Shown here: positions 36,954 through 46,730 of the stretch, one piece after another | Position numbering within the stretch: position 1 is the first letter of the stretch | How the letters are laid out: every line of letters begins with the position of its first letter | Source of the DNA: Pararhizobium sp. IMCC21322 | GTDB taxonomy: Bacteria; Pseudomonadota; Alphaproteobacteria; Rhizobiales; GCA-2746425 | Assembly (NCBI RefSeq): GCF_030758295.1 | Contig: NZ_CP132335.1 | Span: 4,254,412 to 4,318,411 of the forward strand | Length of the DNA: 64,000 bases | Direction: 5' to 3' | Notes under the pieces: generated by a model | What the model was told of the DNA's origin: nothing | Database searches by the model: none | What the model saw: only the letters and a program-made list of their open reading frames with translations | Translations under genes and position numbers: made by a program

Positions 36954-38849
36954 TCAGCCAGCTTCCAGCACGGCGGCAATCTCGTCCAGAATGGCAGGAT
37001 CATCAATTGTTGCTGGCACGGGATAAGGTTCCTTATTGGCAATTTTCTGCATGGTCGCCCGCAAAATCTTGCCGGATCGTGTTTTTGGCAGACGCAAGAC
37101 AGTCGCGACACGCTTGAATGCGGCAACAGGTCCAATGGTTTCACGCACCAGTTTGATGACTTCCGCCTCGATTGTTGCATCGGCGCGGTCAACACCGGAA
37201 TTGAGGATCAGAAATCCCATAGGAAGCTGACCTTTCACCGCGTCATTCACGCCCACAACAGCGCATTCGGCAACATCTGGATGATTGGCAATTGCCTCCT
37301 CAATGGCGCCGGTGGAAAGGCGGTGGCCAGCTACATTAATGATGTCATCGGTACGGGACATGATGAACAGATAGCCGTCATCATCGATATATCCGGCATC
37401 GCCGGTTTTGTAGAAGCCCGGAAACTCTGCAAGATAGGCTTCTTTAAATCGCTCATCATCTTTCCACAATGTGGGCAGGCACGATGGCGGCAATGGCAAT
37501 TTCACAACAATATTGCCCAATGTTCCCGCTGCCGCAGCATGCCCTTCATCATCAAGCACCTGAACATCATAACCGGGCATGGGGACCGAGGGAGATCCCT
37601 TCTTGATGGGCAATGTGCCCAATCCAACCGGATTTCCAGCAATTGCCCAACCGGTTTCGGTCTGCCACCAATGGTCAATCACCGGCACCCCAAGTCGATC
37701 CTCGGCCCAGGAAATTGTATCGGGATCAGCACGTTCTCCAGCCAGGAACAGCGTTCGCAGACTGGAAATATCGTAATTTTCCAGATACTTGCCTTTTGGG
37801 TCTTCTTTCTTGATAGCGCGAAAGGCTGTGGGCGCTGTGAACAACGCCGCGACCTTATGCTCTTCAATGATCCGCCAGAACGTACCCGGGTCCGGCGTTC
37901 CAACGGGTTTGCCTTCAAACAGAAGCGTGGTGCAGCCCCGAAGCAATGGCGCATAGACAATATAGGAGTGGCCAACCACCCAGCCCACATCAGATGCTGC
38001 CCAGAAAACATCTCCCGGTTCCATGTCATAGACGGCAGACATCGACCAATTCAAGGCAACCATGTGGCCGCCAACATCACGCACCACACCTTTGGGCTGA
38101 CCGGTCGTGCCTGATGTGTAGAGAATGTAAAGCGGGTCTGTTGCCTTCAGGGGTACACAGTCACTCGTCCGACCCTGCGCTTTTGCTTCTGAGAGTTCTT
38201 TTCCATAGTCGAAATCCCGCCCGTCAATCATCGTGGCAGACGCCTGTTCTCGTTGAACGATAAGGCACGCACCTGGCTTGTGAACGGCAATCTCGATCGC
38301 TTCATCCAGCAACGGCTTGTATTCGACAATCCGGTTGGGCTCGATACCGCAGGAAGCGCTGATGATTAGTTTGGGCCGGCAGGCATTGATACGTTTTGCC
38401 AGCTCATTGGCGGCAAACCCGCCAAACACAACAGAATGGACAGCGCCGATGCGGGCGCAAGCCAGCATTGCAACCACGGCTTCGGGAACCATCGGCATGT
38501 AAATGACCACTCGGTCGCCAGCGCTCACACCGTGGCTGAGCAAAATTGCGCCGAGTGCCGAGACGTCCTGCTTCAATTCAGCAAAGGAAATGCTGCGTTT
38601 TGTCCCGGTAACCGCGCTGTCATAGATGATGGCTGCCTGCCCGGGCCGGTCTCGATCAGCATGCCGGTCGACACAATTGTAGCATGTGTTCCCTACGGCA
38701 TCGGGAAACCAGCGACCATAAACCCCGAGATCGGCATCGAAAGCCCTGCTTGGTGGCGTCGACCAGTCAATCTCTCTGGAAGCCTGCATCCAGAATGATT
38801 CAGGATCATTTTTCCAGCTGTCATAAATATCAAAATAACGGCTCGTCAC
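36954..38849 (-). CDS. prpE: Propionyl-CoA synthetase-like acyl-CoA ligase (PrpE type)
   Basis: A 631-residue ANL-superfamily ligase activating a short acid with ATP and CoA. It has the P-loop YTSGTTGQPKG, the DHWWQTETGW substrate/adenylate motif characteristic of acetyl/propionyl-CoA synthetases, and the C-terminal acetylatable lysine in PKTRSGKILR. Its N-terminus YFDIYDSWKNDPESFW matches PrpE more than Acs. GTG 38849 lies eight bases after GGGGAGGG; the frame's first GTG (38876) would put this site inside the gene. Acetate, propionate or related acids are possible substrates. Confidence 0.9.
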   Translation of the reverse strand: MTSRYFDIYDSWKNDPESFWMQASREIDWSTPPSRAFDADLGVYGRWFPDAVGNTCYNCVDRHADRDRPGQAAIIYDSAVTGTKRSISFAELKQDVSALGAILLSHGVSAGDRVVIYMPMVPEAVVAMLACARIGAVHSVVFGGFAANELAKRINACRPKLIISASCGIEPNRIVEYKPLLDEAIEIAVHKPGACLIVQREQASATMIDGRDFDYGKELSEAKAQGRTSDCVPLKATDPLYILYTSGTTGQPKGVVRDVGGHMVALNWSMSAVYDMEPGDVFWAASDVGWVVGHSYIVYAPLLRGCTTLLFEGKPVGTPDPGTFWRIIEEHKVAALFTAPTAFRAIKKEDPKGKYLENYDISSLRTLFLAGERADPDTISWAEDRLGVPVIDHWWQTETGWAIAGNPVGLGTLPIKKGSPSVPMPGYDVQVLDDEGHAAAAGTLGNIVVKLPLPPSCLPTLWKDDERFKEAYLAEFPGFYKTGDAGYIDDDGYLFIMSRTDDIINVAGHRLSTGAIEEAIANHPDVAECAVVGVNDAVKGQLPMGFLILNSGVDRADATIEAEVIKLVRETIGPVAAFKRVATVLRLPKTRSGKILRATMQKIANKEPYPVPATIDDPAILDEIAAVLEAG

Positions 38850-39401
38850 AGGCAACACCCTCCCCGGTATCCGCACGTGATTGTTTTATGAACCCTAAGA
38901 GAGCCTATGACATCTGTCTACTGAACCTTGGTGGTAAAGCCAGCGTTTTGGCAGGTCTCCGGAAAGACAAAATGAGCGTTGATCTGCGCATAATTAATGA
39001 ACACGCATCAACAACGTCGAAAATAACAGATGAACTGAAAAGCTCAGAGCACAAATTTAAAATCAATATTTCATTATAAATTTCAATATGATAAATAAAT
39101 TAACTTGAATTAAATTAATAATTCAATTTCAAGCCTGATTTAGACATTTAACTTGATTTCCATTAATGATCATTGTCGCCAACACCGAGCAGTCAAATGC
39201 CAACCCTCTGCGCAGATATGGCTACACAGAAAACGGCCCGCGTCCAAAACAGCCGACTGAAAACCCTCAATACGGATCACGCCACAAGATTGAGGGCATA
39301 CAGGTGCTTCTGCTACCATGGCGGGAGAAAAAATCGATATTTTGGCTGCTTTGGAGACAAAAAGACTTGCGCAGCATTGAGTGTAAAGGCATTTAGGGCG
39401 C
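38850..39401. other. AT-rich intergenic region
   Basis: 552 bp between divergent prpE and the TauE-like permease, with strongly AT-rich DNA around 39060-39170. Short frames occur but none is protein-like. It must hold both promoters. No RNA gene or repeat was recognised. Confidence 0.5.
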
Positions 39402-40157
39402 ATGATTACAGACCCATACTTCTATCTGGCCGCAATCCCTGCAGTTTTGTTCGTTGGAATTTCAAAAGGCGGTCTTGGGGCGATTGCCCTGTTTGGCGTG
39501 CCAATTATGGCCTTGGTTATTTCGCCGGTTCAGGCAGCTGCCATCATGCTTCCTATACTTCTTATAATGGATGTTGTGGCAATCAAATCCTATTGGGGTG
39601 TGTTTGACCGGCAGATGTTGAAAGACATGCTTCCGGCCGGAACCGCTGGAATTGCGTTTGGATGGGCGACTGCAGTTTATGTGGATGATGTCATGCTCAG
39701 GCTTCTGCTGGGCATCATGACACTGCTGTTTACGTTGAAGCACTTTTTCTGGAGAGACACCGGTCCAGCCAAGCCAAGGAATGCGGTCAAGGCCGCAGCA
39801 GCCGGGTTTGGAGCGGGATATACAAGCTTCGTCAGCCACGCCGGGGCGCCGCCATATCAACTCTATTCACTGCCATTGAAAATGGACCGGCGTATATTTG
39901 CAGGCACTTCGGTGATTTTCTTTGCCGCCATGAATGCCATCAAGATGATCCCCTATTTTGCACTCGGGCAGTTGGATACAACAAACCTCACGACATCAGC
40001 CGTTCTGATGCCGCTGGCCTTTGTCTCAACGCTTATTGGCATCTGGCTGGTCAAAATTGTCAGCCAGACTGCTTTCTACCGCATTATGTACAGTGCCCTC
40101 TTTCTGGTATCCCTGAAACTGATCTGGGATGGCCTGGTGGGATATCACCTTGTCTAG
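39402..40157 (+). CDS. TauE/SafE family sulfite exporter-like permease
   Basis: A 251-residue inner-membrane protein with about eight helices. The family pattern is clear: VGISKGGLGAIALFGVPIMALVISPVQAAAIMLPILLIMD in the first half, and GFGAGYTSFVSHAGAPPYQLYSLPLKMDRRIFAGTSVIFF in the second. TauE-type proteins export sulfite, sulfoacetate or other anions; no sulfur gene is adjacent, so the substrate is open. It is monocistronic, divergent from prpE. Confidence 0.92.
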   Translation: MITDPYFYLAAIPAVLFVGISKGGLGAIALFGVPIMALVISPVQAAAIMLPILLIMDVVAIKSYWGVFDRQMLKDMLPAGTAGIAFGWATAVYVDDVMLRLLLGIMTLLFTLKHFFWRDTGPAKPRNAVKAAAAGFGAGYTSFVSHAGAPPYQLYSLPLKMDRRIFAGTSVIFFAAMNAIKMIPYFALGQLDTTNLTTSAVLMPLAFVSTLIGIWLVKIVSQTAFYRIMYSALFLVSLKLIWDGLVGYHLV

Positions 40158-40300
40158 AGTCTGAACCCGGTTGGGAGACTGATTTGTGTTTAGACCCCGG
40201 GAATTAGACCCCTGGAAAAAGCACCACTTATTGTAACCTTCATGCCTTTTAAACGTTATGGTAGCAAAGCGTTAAACATCCCACCAGAACTGCGACTTAA

Positions 40301-40316
40301 TTAAGGTGCGTTAACC
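40301..40316 (+). promoter_or_regulatory. CtrA-like site upstream of flagellin
   Basis: TTAA-ggtgcg-TTAACC, 85-100 bp upstream of the flagellin start. The spacing is six rather than the usual seven bases. CtrA controls flagellar genes in many alphaproteobacteria, but this site is only a candidate. Confidence 0.35.
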
Positions 40317-40400
40317 GGTCGTTAGAACCTTTCTTGGCAATTTGCATCAGCGCCCCAGAAGCGGGCTGCGAGTTTTTAGTTCCAAGAAAGGACAACTACC

Positions 40401-42344
40401 ATGGGTTCCGATATTACACTTTCCAAAGCCGTCCGCGGCAATCTGCTTTCCCTGCAGAGCACTTCCGATTTGCTTACGAAGACACAGGAGCGCCTCTCTA
40501 CCGGCCTCAAAGTGAATTCAGCTTTGGATAATCCAACCAACTTTTTCACAGCTTCTTCATTGAACAGCCGCGCGAGCGATTTGAGCCGCCTGCTGGACTC
40601 TGTTGGCAACGCCACACAGACATTGGAAGCTGCCGACAATGGCATCTCCGCCATCACCGACCTTGTTGAAGCCGCTCAGGCGACAGCCCGTCAGGCCCTG
40701 CAGACATCTTCAGGCATCACAGGTGGTACAACGACCATCGCATCCGCAACCGGTACAGGCGCAGCAATCGGAGCTGACACAGCCGCAGCGCTCGAAGGAT
40801 CGGCAACAAACGACCTTGCTGGAACAACTTCCGCCGCTGTTCTGGAAGGTGGCGCACTGACTGGAACCGACGCTGCTTCCACCCTTGGCGCAGCAGCTGA
40901 CAGCTTCGAGCTTTCGATTGGTGGCGACACATATACATTCGATCTGTTTGACAGTGGCACTGCCGCTTATGCAGGGGCCAATGTCGGCATCGACATTGCA
41001 GCCGGTGAGACAATTGCTGATGCGATTACCGCTATCAATGGTGCTCTGGCAGCTGATGGCAATAGCGCTGCCATCAACGGCTCCGGCAATTTTGAAATCA
41101 CTGCAGGCGATACCGCTGATACAATCACAATTGATCCGAACACCAATTCGACAGCAGGGTTCCTGACTGCGCTGGGTGTTTCATCAGGCGGGACAGCGGC
41201 TCCAACAACTGATTTATCAGCTTCACAGATCGCAGCTGATGGTGATTCATTTGAGTTGTCCGTTGGATCCAACACATATTCATTCGATTTCTTTGACAGT
41301 GGTACAGCTGCCTATGCCGGCGCCAATATCGGCATCGACATTGCAGCCGGTGAAGAAATCGCCGATGTCATTGCTGCCATTGATTCTGCTCTTTCTGCTG
41401 ACGGCAACGGCGCTTCCATCAACGGCTCTGGAAACCTGGAAGTCACTGCAGGTGCAACTGGCGAAACCGTCACAATCGATCCGAATGCGACCTCCACAGC
41501 TGGCGTGTTGACTTCACTTGGTCTGACGTCCGGTGATACTGCTGATACAACAAATGCTGATCTTGCAGCATTGGCTGGTAGCGACCTGACAGCTGATGTA
41601 GGTAGTGCAAGCTTCTCCTACAGCTTCACAGCAGCCAGCACCAAAGCGGATCTGGATGCACAATTGGCAACCTTCGCCACTGACAACGCTGAAGTGGCCG
41701 TTGCATCAACAGACGCAAGTGGTAACCTGACAATCACTGCCGCAGAGGAAACAGACAGCGTTACTCTTGGCGGTACGGCTCTGACCAGCTTCGGTACAAA
41801 CCTCACGACAACAGCAATCGACCCAGTAACAACTGGCGGTACGAACCGTCGTGAAGACCTGGAAACCGATTTCAATGAGCTTCTGGTCCAGATTGACGAA
41901 TTGAAAAATGATGCTGGTTTCAACGGCAAGAACCTGCTTGATGGTGATGATCTGAAAGTGACCTTCAACGAAGATGGTAGCAGTTCACTGACCATCGGCG
42001 GCGTAGACTTTGACAGTGCGGGCCTTGGGTTGAGTTCAGTAACTGCCGGTGACTTTGATACAGATGCAAACATTGAGGCAACTCTTGCTACGCTGGATAC
42101 GGCAACCTCAACTTTGCGGTCGCAGGCATCAAAATTCGGTTCCAACCTGTCCGTTGTGGAAACTCGTGAGAGCTTCACCAAGGAAACAATCAACACTCTG
42201 GAAACAGGTGCTGCCAACCTGACACTTGCTGATCTCAACGAAGAAGGCGCGAACCTGCTGTCGCTCCAGACACGTCAGTCCTTGTCTTCCACAGCACTCT
42301 CTCTGGCTTCTCAGGCCGATCAGAACGTGCTGCGGTTGCTCTAA
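40401..42344 (+). CDS. Flagellin, enlarged by internal repeats
   Basis: A 647-residue filament subunit. The conserved ends are clear: N-terminal D0/D1 (about 1-105, QSTSDLLTKTQERLSTGLKVNSALDNPTNFF) and C-terminal D1/D0 (about 485-647, ending SSTALSLASQADQNVLRLL). The middle carries an Ala/Thr/Asp-rich hypervariable region with two tandem 115-residue repeats (about 167-281 and 282-396) and a third, weaker unit. These resemble flagellin-IN/hook-IN domains and should project from the filament. ATG 40401 follows AAAGGA. A terminator follows. Alphaproteobacterial flagellins are often 280-420 residues, so this one is long. Confidence 0.95.
   Translation: MGSDITLSKAVRGNLLSLQSTSDLLTKTQERLSTGLKVNSALDNPTNFFTASSLNSRASDLSRLLDSVGNATQTLEAADNGISAITDLVEAAQATARQALQTSSGITGGTTTIASATGTGAAIGADTAAALEGSATNDLAGTTSAAVLEGGALTGTDAASTLGAAADSFELSIGGDTYTFDLFDSGTAAYAGANVGIDIAAGETIADAITAINGALAADGNSAAINGSGNFEITAGDTADTITIDPNTNSTAGFLTALGVSSGGTAAPTTDLSASQIAADGDSFELSVGSNTYSFDFFDSGTAAYAGANIGIDIAAGEEIADVIAAIDSALSADGNGASINGSGNLEVTAGATGETVTIDPNATSTAGVLTSLGLTSGDTADTTNADLAALAGSDLTADVGSASFSYSFTAASTKADLDAQLATFATDNAEVAVASTDASGNLTITAAEETDSVTLGGTALTSFGTNLTTTAIDPVTTGGTNRREDLETDFNELLVQIDELKNDAGFNGKNLLDGDDLKVTFNEDGSSSLTIGGVDFDSAGLGLSSVTAGDFDTDANIEATLATLDTATSTLRSQASKFGSNLSVVETRESFTKETINTLETGAANLTLADLNEEGANLLSLQTRQSLSSTALSLASQADQNVLRLL
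40899..41588 (+). repeat. Two tandem 345-bp coding repeats in flagellin
   Basis: Units start at 40899 and 41244 (offset 345 bp, 115 codons). Shared residues include DSFELS, DSGTAAYAGAN, GIDIAAGE, INGSGN, TIDPN and STAG. Protein identity is high over about 95 residues. Codon differences show that the copies have diverged since duplication. Confidence 0.88.
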
Positions 42345-42370
42345 GCTCCGTCAAAAAATTGAATTAAGAA

Positions 42371-42398
42371 GGCAGGTGCCCTGGCACCTGCCTTTTTT
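42371..42398 (+). terminator. Rho-independent terminator after flagellin
   Basis: ggcaggtgcc (42371-42380) pairs with ggcacctgcc (42383-42392), followed by six T. It lies 27 bp after the flagellin stop and separates flagellin from flbT. Confidence 0.92.
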
Positions 42399-42443
42399 AT
42401 TAGCTGACGGTTCTGCTATAACCCAATGTGAAAGGATTAATCC

Positions 42444-42869
42444 ATGTCACTGCGCGTTGAACTGAAGCCAAATGAAAAAATGATCGTCGGCCAAACCGTC
42501 ATTACGAATGGCGATCAACGAACGAAGCTGACAATTGACGGAAACACGCCAATACTTCGCGCAAAGGACATATTGCTGCCCGAGCAGGCCGATACGCCTG
42601 CCAAATGCGTCGCACTGGTTGTTCAAACGATGTACCTGTCAGACACTCCGGAACAGCATCACTCTGATTATTTCAAATTAATCAATGAGATAGTCGCAGC
42701 TGCCCCCAGCACCATCGTTCATATTGAGGCAATAAATAACCTGATATTAACCAATGAATTGTACAAAGCATTGAGAGCGACAAAGGCTCTGATAGCATAT
42801 GAAGGGGAGTTGCTAGCACATGCAACAGGCGGCGCAAATTTATCAGAAGACACAACAGACAACAACTAG
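42444..42869 (+). CDS. flbT: Flagellin mRNA regulator FlbT
   Basis: A 141-residue cytoplasmic protein. In Caulobacter FlbT binds the 5' UTR of flagellin mRNA and blocks its translation until the hook is complete. The family pattern is MSLRVELKPNEKMIVGQTVI...AKDILLPEQADTPAKCVALVVQTMYL. It lies directly downstream of flagellin and overlaps flaF by 50 bp. ATG 42444. Confidence 0.95.
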   Translation: MSLRVELKPNEKMIVGQTVITNGDQRTKLTIDGNTPILRAKDILLPEQADTPAKCVALVVQTMYLSDTPEQHHSDYFKLINEIVAAAPSTIVHIEAINNLILTNELYKALRATKALIAYEGELLAHATGGANLSEDTTDNN

Positions 42870-43179
42870 CCCACGGCAGTTGGAAGCTCGGCTTTTACTG
42901 AAGGCCGCTCACCGGCTGGAAGACGTCAACAAAGATGAAGCGCTGGACCGTGACGCAATGCGCGACGCCCTTGCTTACAACAAGAAAATCTGGACGTTGT
43001 TTGTAACTGCCGTCACAGAAGAAGACAGTCCCTTGCCGACAAACATTCGCGAAAACATTGCCAATCTCGGCATCTTTGTTTTCAAACAAACCCGCATGGC
43101 TGAAGGCCGTATGGACAAGAGCGTTCTGGGCTCCCTGATTTCGATCAATCGCGAAATTGCTGGCGGTCTGCGCGGCTAA
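42820..43179 (+). CDS. flaF: Flagellar biosynthesis regulator FlaF
   Basis: A 119-residue protein needed for flagellin translation or secretion; it acts opposite to FlbT. Family pattern: QIYQKTQQTTTSPRQLEARLLLKAAHRLE and NKKIWTLFVTAV. It starts inside the last codons of flbT in another frame (50-bp overlap), so the pair is translated together. It ends in MDKSVLGSLISINREIAGGLRG, as in relatives. Confidence 0.95.
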   Translation: MQQAAQIYQKTQQTTTSPRQLEARLLLKAAHRLEDVNKDEALDRDAMRDALAYNKKIWTLFVTAVTEEDSPLPTNIRENIANLGIFVFKQTRMAEGRMDKSVLGSLISINREIAGGLRG

Positions 43180-43190
43180 GCCCCAAAATG

Positions 43191-43215
43191 CGTCAGCAGA
43201 GTTTTTCTGCTGACG
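43191..43215. terminator. Hairpin between convergent flaF and flgL
   Basis: A perfect 9-bp stem (cgtcagcag / ctgctgacg) with an A/T-rich loop (agttttt), 12 bp after the flaF stop. It lacks a clear U-run, so it is a weak terminator. Confidence 0.5.
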
Positions 43216-43306
43216 ACGACAATCTGAAATGACCAGTATTTCAGCGCATTTGGATCAGACAAACACAGCGTCTGAACCACTGAAAATCACCCCGACAAGA
43301 CAAATT

Positions 43307-44806
43307 TTAGATGTAATTCACCAGCGACATGTCGAACAGGATCGACGTAGCGCGATAACTTGCTTCCAGTCGGGTCTGCAAAGTCAGAAGGTTGACTGAA
43401 ACTTCATTCAGATCGGCACTTTCGATGCCGTCGACCAACGTCTTCAGCGTTCCGGTTTTCACATTATGGCGCGTATTTGCGTTATTGGCGGCACTGCGTG
43501 CTGCACTCAACTCGCCGGCAATCTGCTCCAGTTTCTGGACACCTGCAGGATAAGAAATATTCTGCAGTGTTTTATCGGCAAGAAGACCGTAACGTATCTC
43601 GTCATTCTGGTTGTCTTCGGTGAACGTACTGCTGGAGAAAACAGCAAGATTTTGCACCAGAACCCGAAAGGCTTCCTCATTTGCACGCGCGCCATAGGAA
43701 ACGGTCAGATTGTCATCAATTCGGGCCGTGGCCGTACTGCGCGCGGAATCCGTACTGTTATCACCCGTGTACCAGAACACCGTATCGCTCTCGGTGCCAT
43801 CTCGCAGACCGGTTGCGCTGTCAAAAGGTGGGCCGTCAATCCTCTGTGGCACGCCGCCGCCATCATAGTCAAAAAAATCTGCGCCTGCCGCCATGGCAGA
43901 TGCTGCGCGCACATCAACGGCAGTCAGTTGCTCAAGCGTATCAGTCAGAGCCGCCGCAAGGTTTGAAGCCGTAGCATCCGGTGTTGCACCAATTTCGAAG
44001 GCATTGTCGCTGCCTTGTCCGGCTGCGGCGGCAACCAGTTCAATATTTTGTGTCGTGCCGTCGGGCAATGTGACACTCACTGACAGCGTTTCACCCGCTA
44101 TCGGTTGCCCGGTAAACTCCACATCAAATGTCGCAGGCGCAGCAGTGGGTCCGGTCAGCACCGTGTTTGTCAAACCGTTGGAAACGCCTTCAATTTTCAC
44201 GCCGAAGGGGTGCACACCGTCTTCGGCCATTTGAACTTGCGTCGTTGAGGGTTGAGTGACATCAACCCGTCCGGTTCCCGAAGCACCTGTGTCCGCCAAC
44301 AGCCGTTCATCGCGATGCTGTACAAAGCCGGCGCGGTTGCCTTCACCATCCATGACGGCATTGACTGTCTCGACCGGCTTATTGGAAACATCCTGACCCG
44401 CGAACAGATAACGGCCTCCCGCCTCAGAATTCAGCATAGAGAGCGTTTCGCCCAGGAGATTGTGCGATGTGACCTGGCCTTGTGACCTGCCGTCACCAAG
44501 CAGTTGGTAGATATTGGGGTCCATACTGCCGCGCGCTTCAGTTGCCACGCCATCCATACGCGTCAGCACCTGATCGGAAATACTCAGCCGCAGTTCAATC
44601 AGCGTAATGCTGGACTGATAGGATTCCAGTCGGGACACGTCACTGCGAAAGGCAATTGAAAGGCTGCGTTCACTGCCAATACCCGCATAGGTCTCTGACT
44701 TTCGCCCGGTCGCAAGCTGTTGCTCAAGACCCGACATGGACTGGCGCAATTGCACAAGATCGCGAACGATTGAAGTAGAGCGGGAACCGACAAGAGCATC
44801 AACCAT
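43307..44806 (-). CDS. flgL: Flagellar hook-filament junction protein FlgL (HAP3)
   Basis: A 499-residue junction protein, flagellin-like at both ends: LRQSMSGLEQQLATGRKSETYAGIGSERSLSIAFRSDVSRLE (N-terminal) and NLLTLQTRLEASYRATSILFDMSLVNYI (C-terminal). The central 300 residues are longer than in many FlgL proteins and include a VTLPDGTTQNIELVAAA...ATASNLAAALTDTLE stretch of flagellin-IN character. It follows flgK with 1 bp between and is the last gene of flgE-flgK-flgL. Confidence 0.92.
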   Translation of the reverse strand: MVDALVGSRSTSIVRDLVQLRQSMSGLEQQLATGRKSETYAGIGSERSLSIAFRSDVSRLESYQSSITLIELRLSISDQVLTRMDGVATEARGSMDPNIYQLLGDGRSQGQVTSHNLLGETLSMLNSEAGGRYLFAGQDVSNKPVETVNAVMDGEGNRAGFVQHRDERLLADTGASGTGRVDVTQPSTTQVQMAEDGVHPFGVKIEGVSNGLTNTVLTGPTAAPATFDVEFTGQPIAGETLSVSVTLPDGTTQNIELVAAAAGQGSDNAFEIGATPDATASNLAAALTDTLEQLTAVDVRAASAMAAGADFFDYDGGGVPQRIDGPPFDSATGLRDGTESDTVFWYTGDNSTDSARSTATARIDDNLTVSYGARANEEAFRVLVQNLAVFSSSTFTEDNQNDEIRYGLLADKTLQNISYPAGVQKLEQIAGELSAARSAANNANTRHNVKTGTLKTLVDGIESADLNEVSVNLLTLQTRLEASYRATSILFDMSLVNYI

Positions 44807-44807
44807 T

Positions 44808-46676
44808 CTATATCCTTATGATGGTTTCAAGCAGTTCCTGGACCACCTGCATAACCCGTGCATTGGCGGCATAGGCTGTCTGTAGCTCAACCAGACGGGC
44901 CATCTCTCGGTCAATCGAAACCTCGGTGCTCTCTGAAAAGCGATTTTGCAGAATATCGATGACATTGCTTTGGCTGTTCGCGCTGTTTGCCGCCTGCTCT
45001 GCCTCTGCACCGCGCACCGATATGATCTGCGATACAAGATCGTCGACAGTGCCGGAGAAAGGTGCTGATACTGTACCAATACCGCTTTCCGACGCGTAGG
45101 AGTTAACTGTTCCGGTCAGGGCATCGAACAAAAACAACGGCCGGGCGGAATCGCCATCCAGAGTTTCCGGGCTGGTCTCATAAATCACAAGACGGGAATT
45201 ATCTTCAATCAGATTGCTGTTCACTGCGATCCGGCTTGAGAAGCCCTGAAGCTGAGAGGTTCCATCCTGAGAGTTGGAAAATGATGTGCCCCCGACATCA
45301 ACAAAAAACGGCAGCGCCACGCCTTCACCAGTCAGCGAAGTTGAGGTGATCTGCGCATCAAAGCTGACAATTTCAACAGCGTTGACGACACCATCATCCA
45401 GAATTCGAATCGTATCACCACCTTCATCAGACACCTGAAAGCTGCCGCCCAGCGCTGATTGAATTTGGGAAATCACCGAACTCGTGCCACCAGAAAAATC
45501 GATACCGATAACGGTATCATCTGATCGTCCGGTCACACTGTCAGACAGCGGCAGGGACTCCGGGTCATCAACACGCACAAAACTGATCGTGCTCTCTTGA
45601 CCGCTCGACACATTTGAAACGGTGAAGCTTATGGGATTGCCAGCCTGCAGACCGGTCAGATTCAGATCAAACCCATCCTGCGTGCCTGAAGTAACCGCAG
45701 TTCCTTCTTCGGTTCGGTTGCCAAGCGCTGATGCCATGGCCGCGGCGAACTGATCCAACTGCCCCTGCGCCTCCACCAGAATGTCATCTCTGAGATCGCG
45801 TGCAGCCGCAACGGAGCCATTGCGCAGCAAGCCTGGCTGCAGCAGGTCCACCTTCGAACCGCTGGTAGTCACCAGATTGATGGTTCCAACGCTTCTGTCG
45901 TCAGACTTGAAATCATAGGCCGTTTCCGTGGTGACCTGACCACGGCTGTCAAATTCAAGAACAGCGGCTGTACCATCGAACAATGAGGCACCGCCGGCGG
46001 TGCTGATGCGAACACCTCCCTTGTTATCCTTGGAAATCTGCACGTCCAGATACTGGGCCAGTTGATCAACATAGATATCGCGTTGATCTTCAAGATCAGC
46101 AGTCCCGCTGGAACTGCTGGAATTGGCCAGGATCCGGTCATTGAGGCGTTGTATGTTCTGAAGCGCCGCGTTCATTTCTCTGACGCTGTCACGCAGGAAC
46201 GTTTCGTTTTCCTGCCGCATGGTTTGAACGTCGTCACTCAGGGAGTTCAGCTGACCTGCAAGCACCTGACCGGATGTAATCGCCTCTGAACGGGTGGCAT
46301 AACTCTCCGGTGTGGTCGCCAAGCCTTCCAGCGCACTTGTAAAACTGCTGAAAAGGACATCCAGCCCATTGGTGCCACCAGGTGTGCCGAACAATTCATC
46401 AAGGCGTGACTGATAGGAATCAATCCGTTCAGCATAACGGCCGCTGGCACTTTCGGTGCGGAGTTGCGTTTGAATGGCTTCGTCAAGCGAGCGCTGAATG
46501 CGGGTCGAGTCAAGACCAATGACCCGGCCATCTTCCACCAGCGAAGTCTGATCAATCGTTTTTGCTGTGTATCCGGGCGTGTCAGCATTCGCGATATTCG
46601 TCGCGGTCAACTGAAGCCCGCGCTGATTTGCGTTCAGTCCGGACAGTGCCATGGATAGCGCGGATGTCAGGCCCAT
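44808..46676 (-). CDS. flgK: Flagellar hook-associated protein FlgK (HAP1)
   Basis: A 622-residue hook-filament adaptor. The rod/hook N-terminal motif LSGLNANQRGLQLTATNIANADTPGYTAK is intact, as is the C-terminal helix MARLVELQTAYAANARVMQVVQELLETIIRI. The central region (residues 320-480) is variable. It lies 54 bp after flgE and is probably in the same operon. Confidence 0.95.
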   Translation of the reverse strand: MGLTSALSMALSGLNANQRGLQLTATNIANADTPGYTAKTIDQTSLVEDGRVIGLDSTRIQRSLDEAIQTQLRTESASGRYAERIDSYQSRLDELFGTPGGTNGLDVLFSSFTSALEGLATTPESYATRSEAITSGQVLAGQLNSLSDDVQTMRQENETFLRDSVREMNAALQNIQRLNDRILANSSSSSGTADLEDQRDIYVDQLAQYLDVQISKDNKGGVRISTAGGASLFDGTAAVLEFDSRGQVTTETAYDFKSDDRSVGTINLVTTSGSKVDLLQPGLLRNGSVAAARDLRDDILVEAQGQLDQFAAAMASALGNRTEEGTAVTSGTQDGFDLNLTGLQAGNPISFTVSNVSSGQESTISFVRVDDPESLPLSDSVTGRSDDTVIGIDFSGGTSSVISQIQSALGGSFQVSDEGGDTIRILDDGVVNAVEIVSFDAQITSTSLTGEGVALPFFVDVGGTSFSNSQDGTSQLQGFSSRIAVNSNLIEDNSRLVIYETSPETLDGDSARPLFLFDALTGTVNSYASESGIGTVSAPFSGTVDDLVSQIISVRGAEAEQAANSANSQSNVIDILQNRFSESTEVSIDREMARLVELQTAYAANARVMQVVQELLETIIRI

Positions 46677-46730
46677 TTCAGTGCCTCCTGAAGCAGATCA
46701 CAGACAAGGGATCAGAACCCTGCCCCATAT

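Noticed and set aside
40330-40400. Possible sigma-54 element (TTGGCAATTTGC) before flagellin
   Set aside because: The GG to GC distance is six bases, not ten, so it does not fit.
41618-42238. 206-codon minus-strand frame opposite the end of flagellin
   Set aside because: It is a Ser/Val/Arg-rich shadow produced by the Ala/Thr/Asp-rich flagellin codons.
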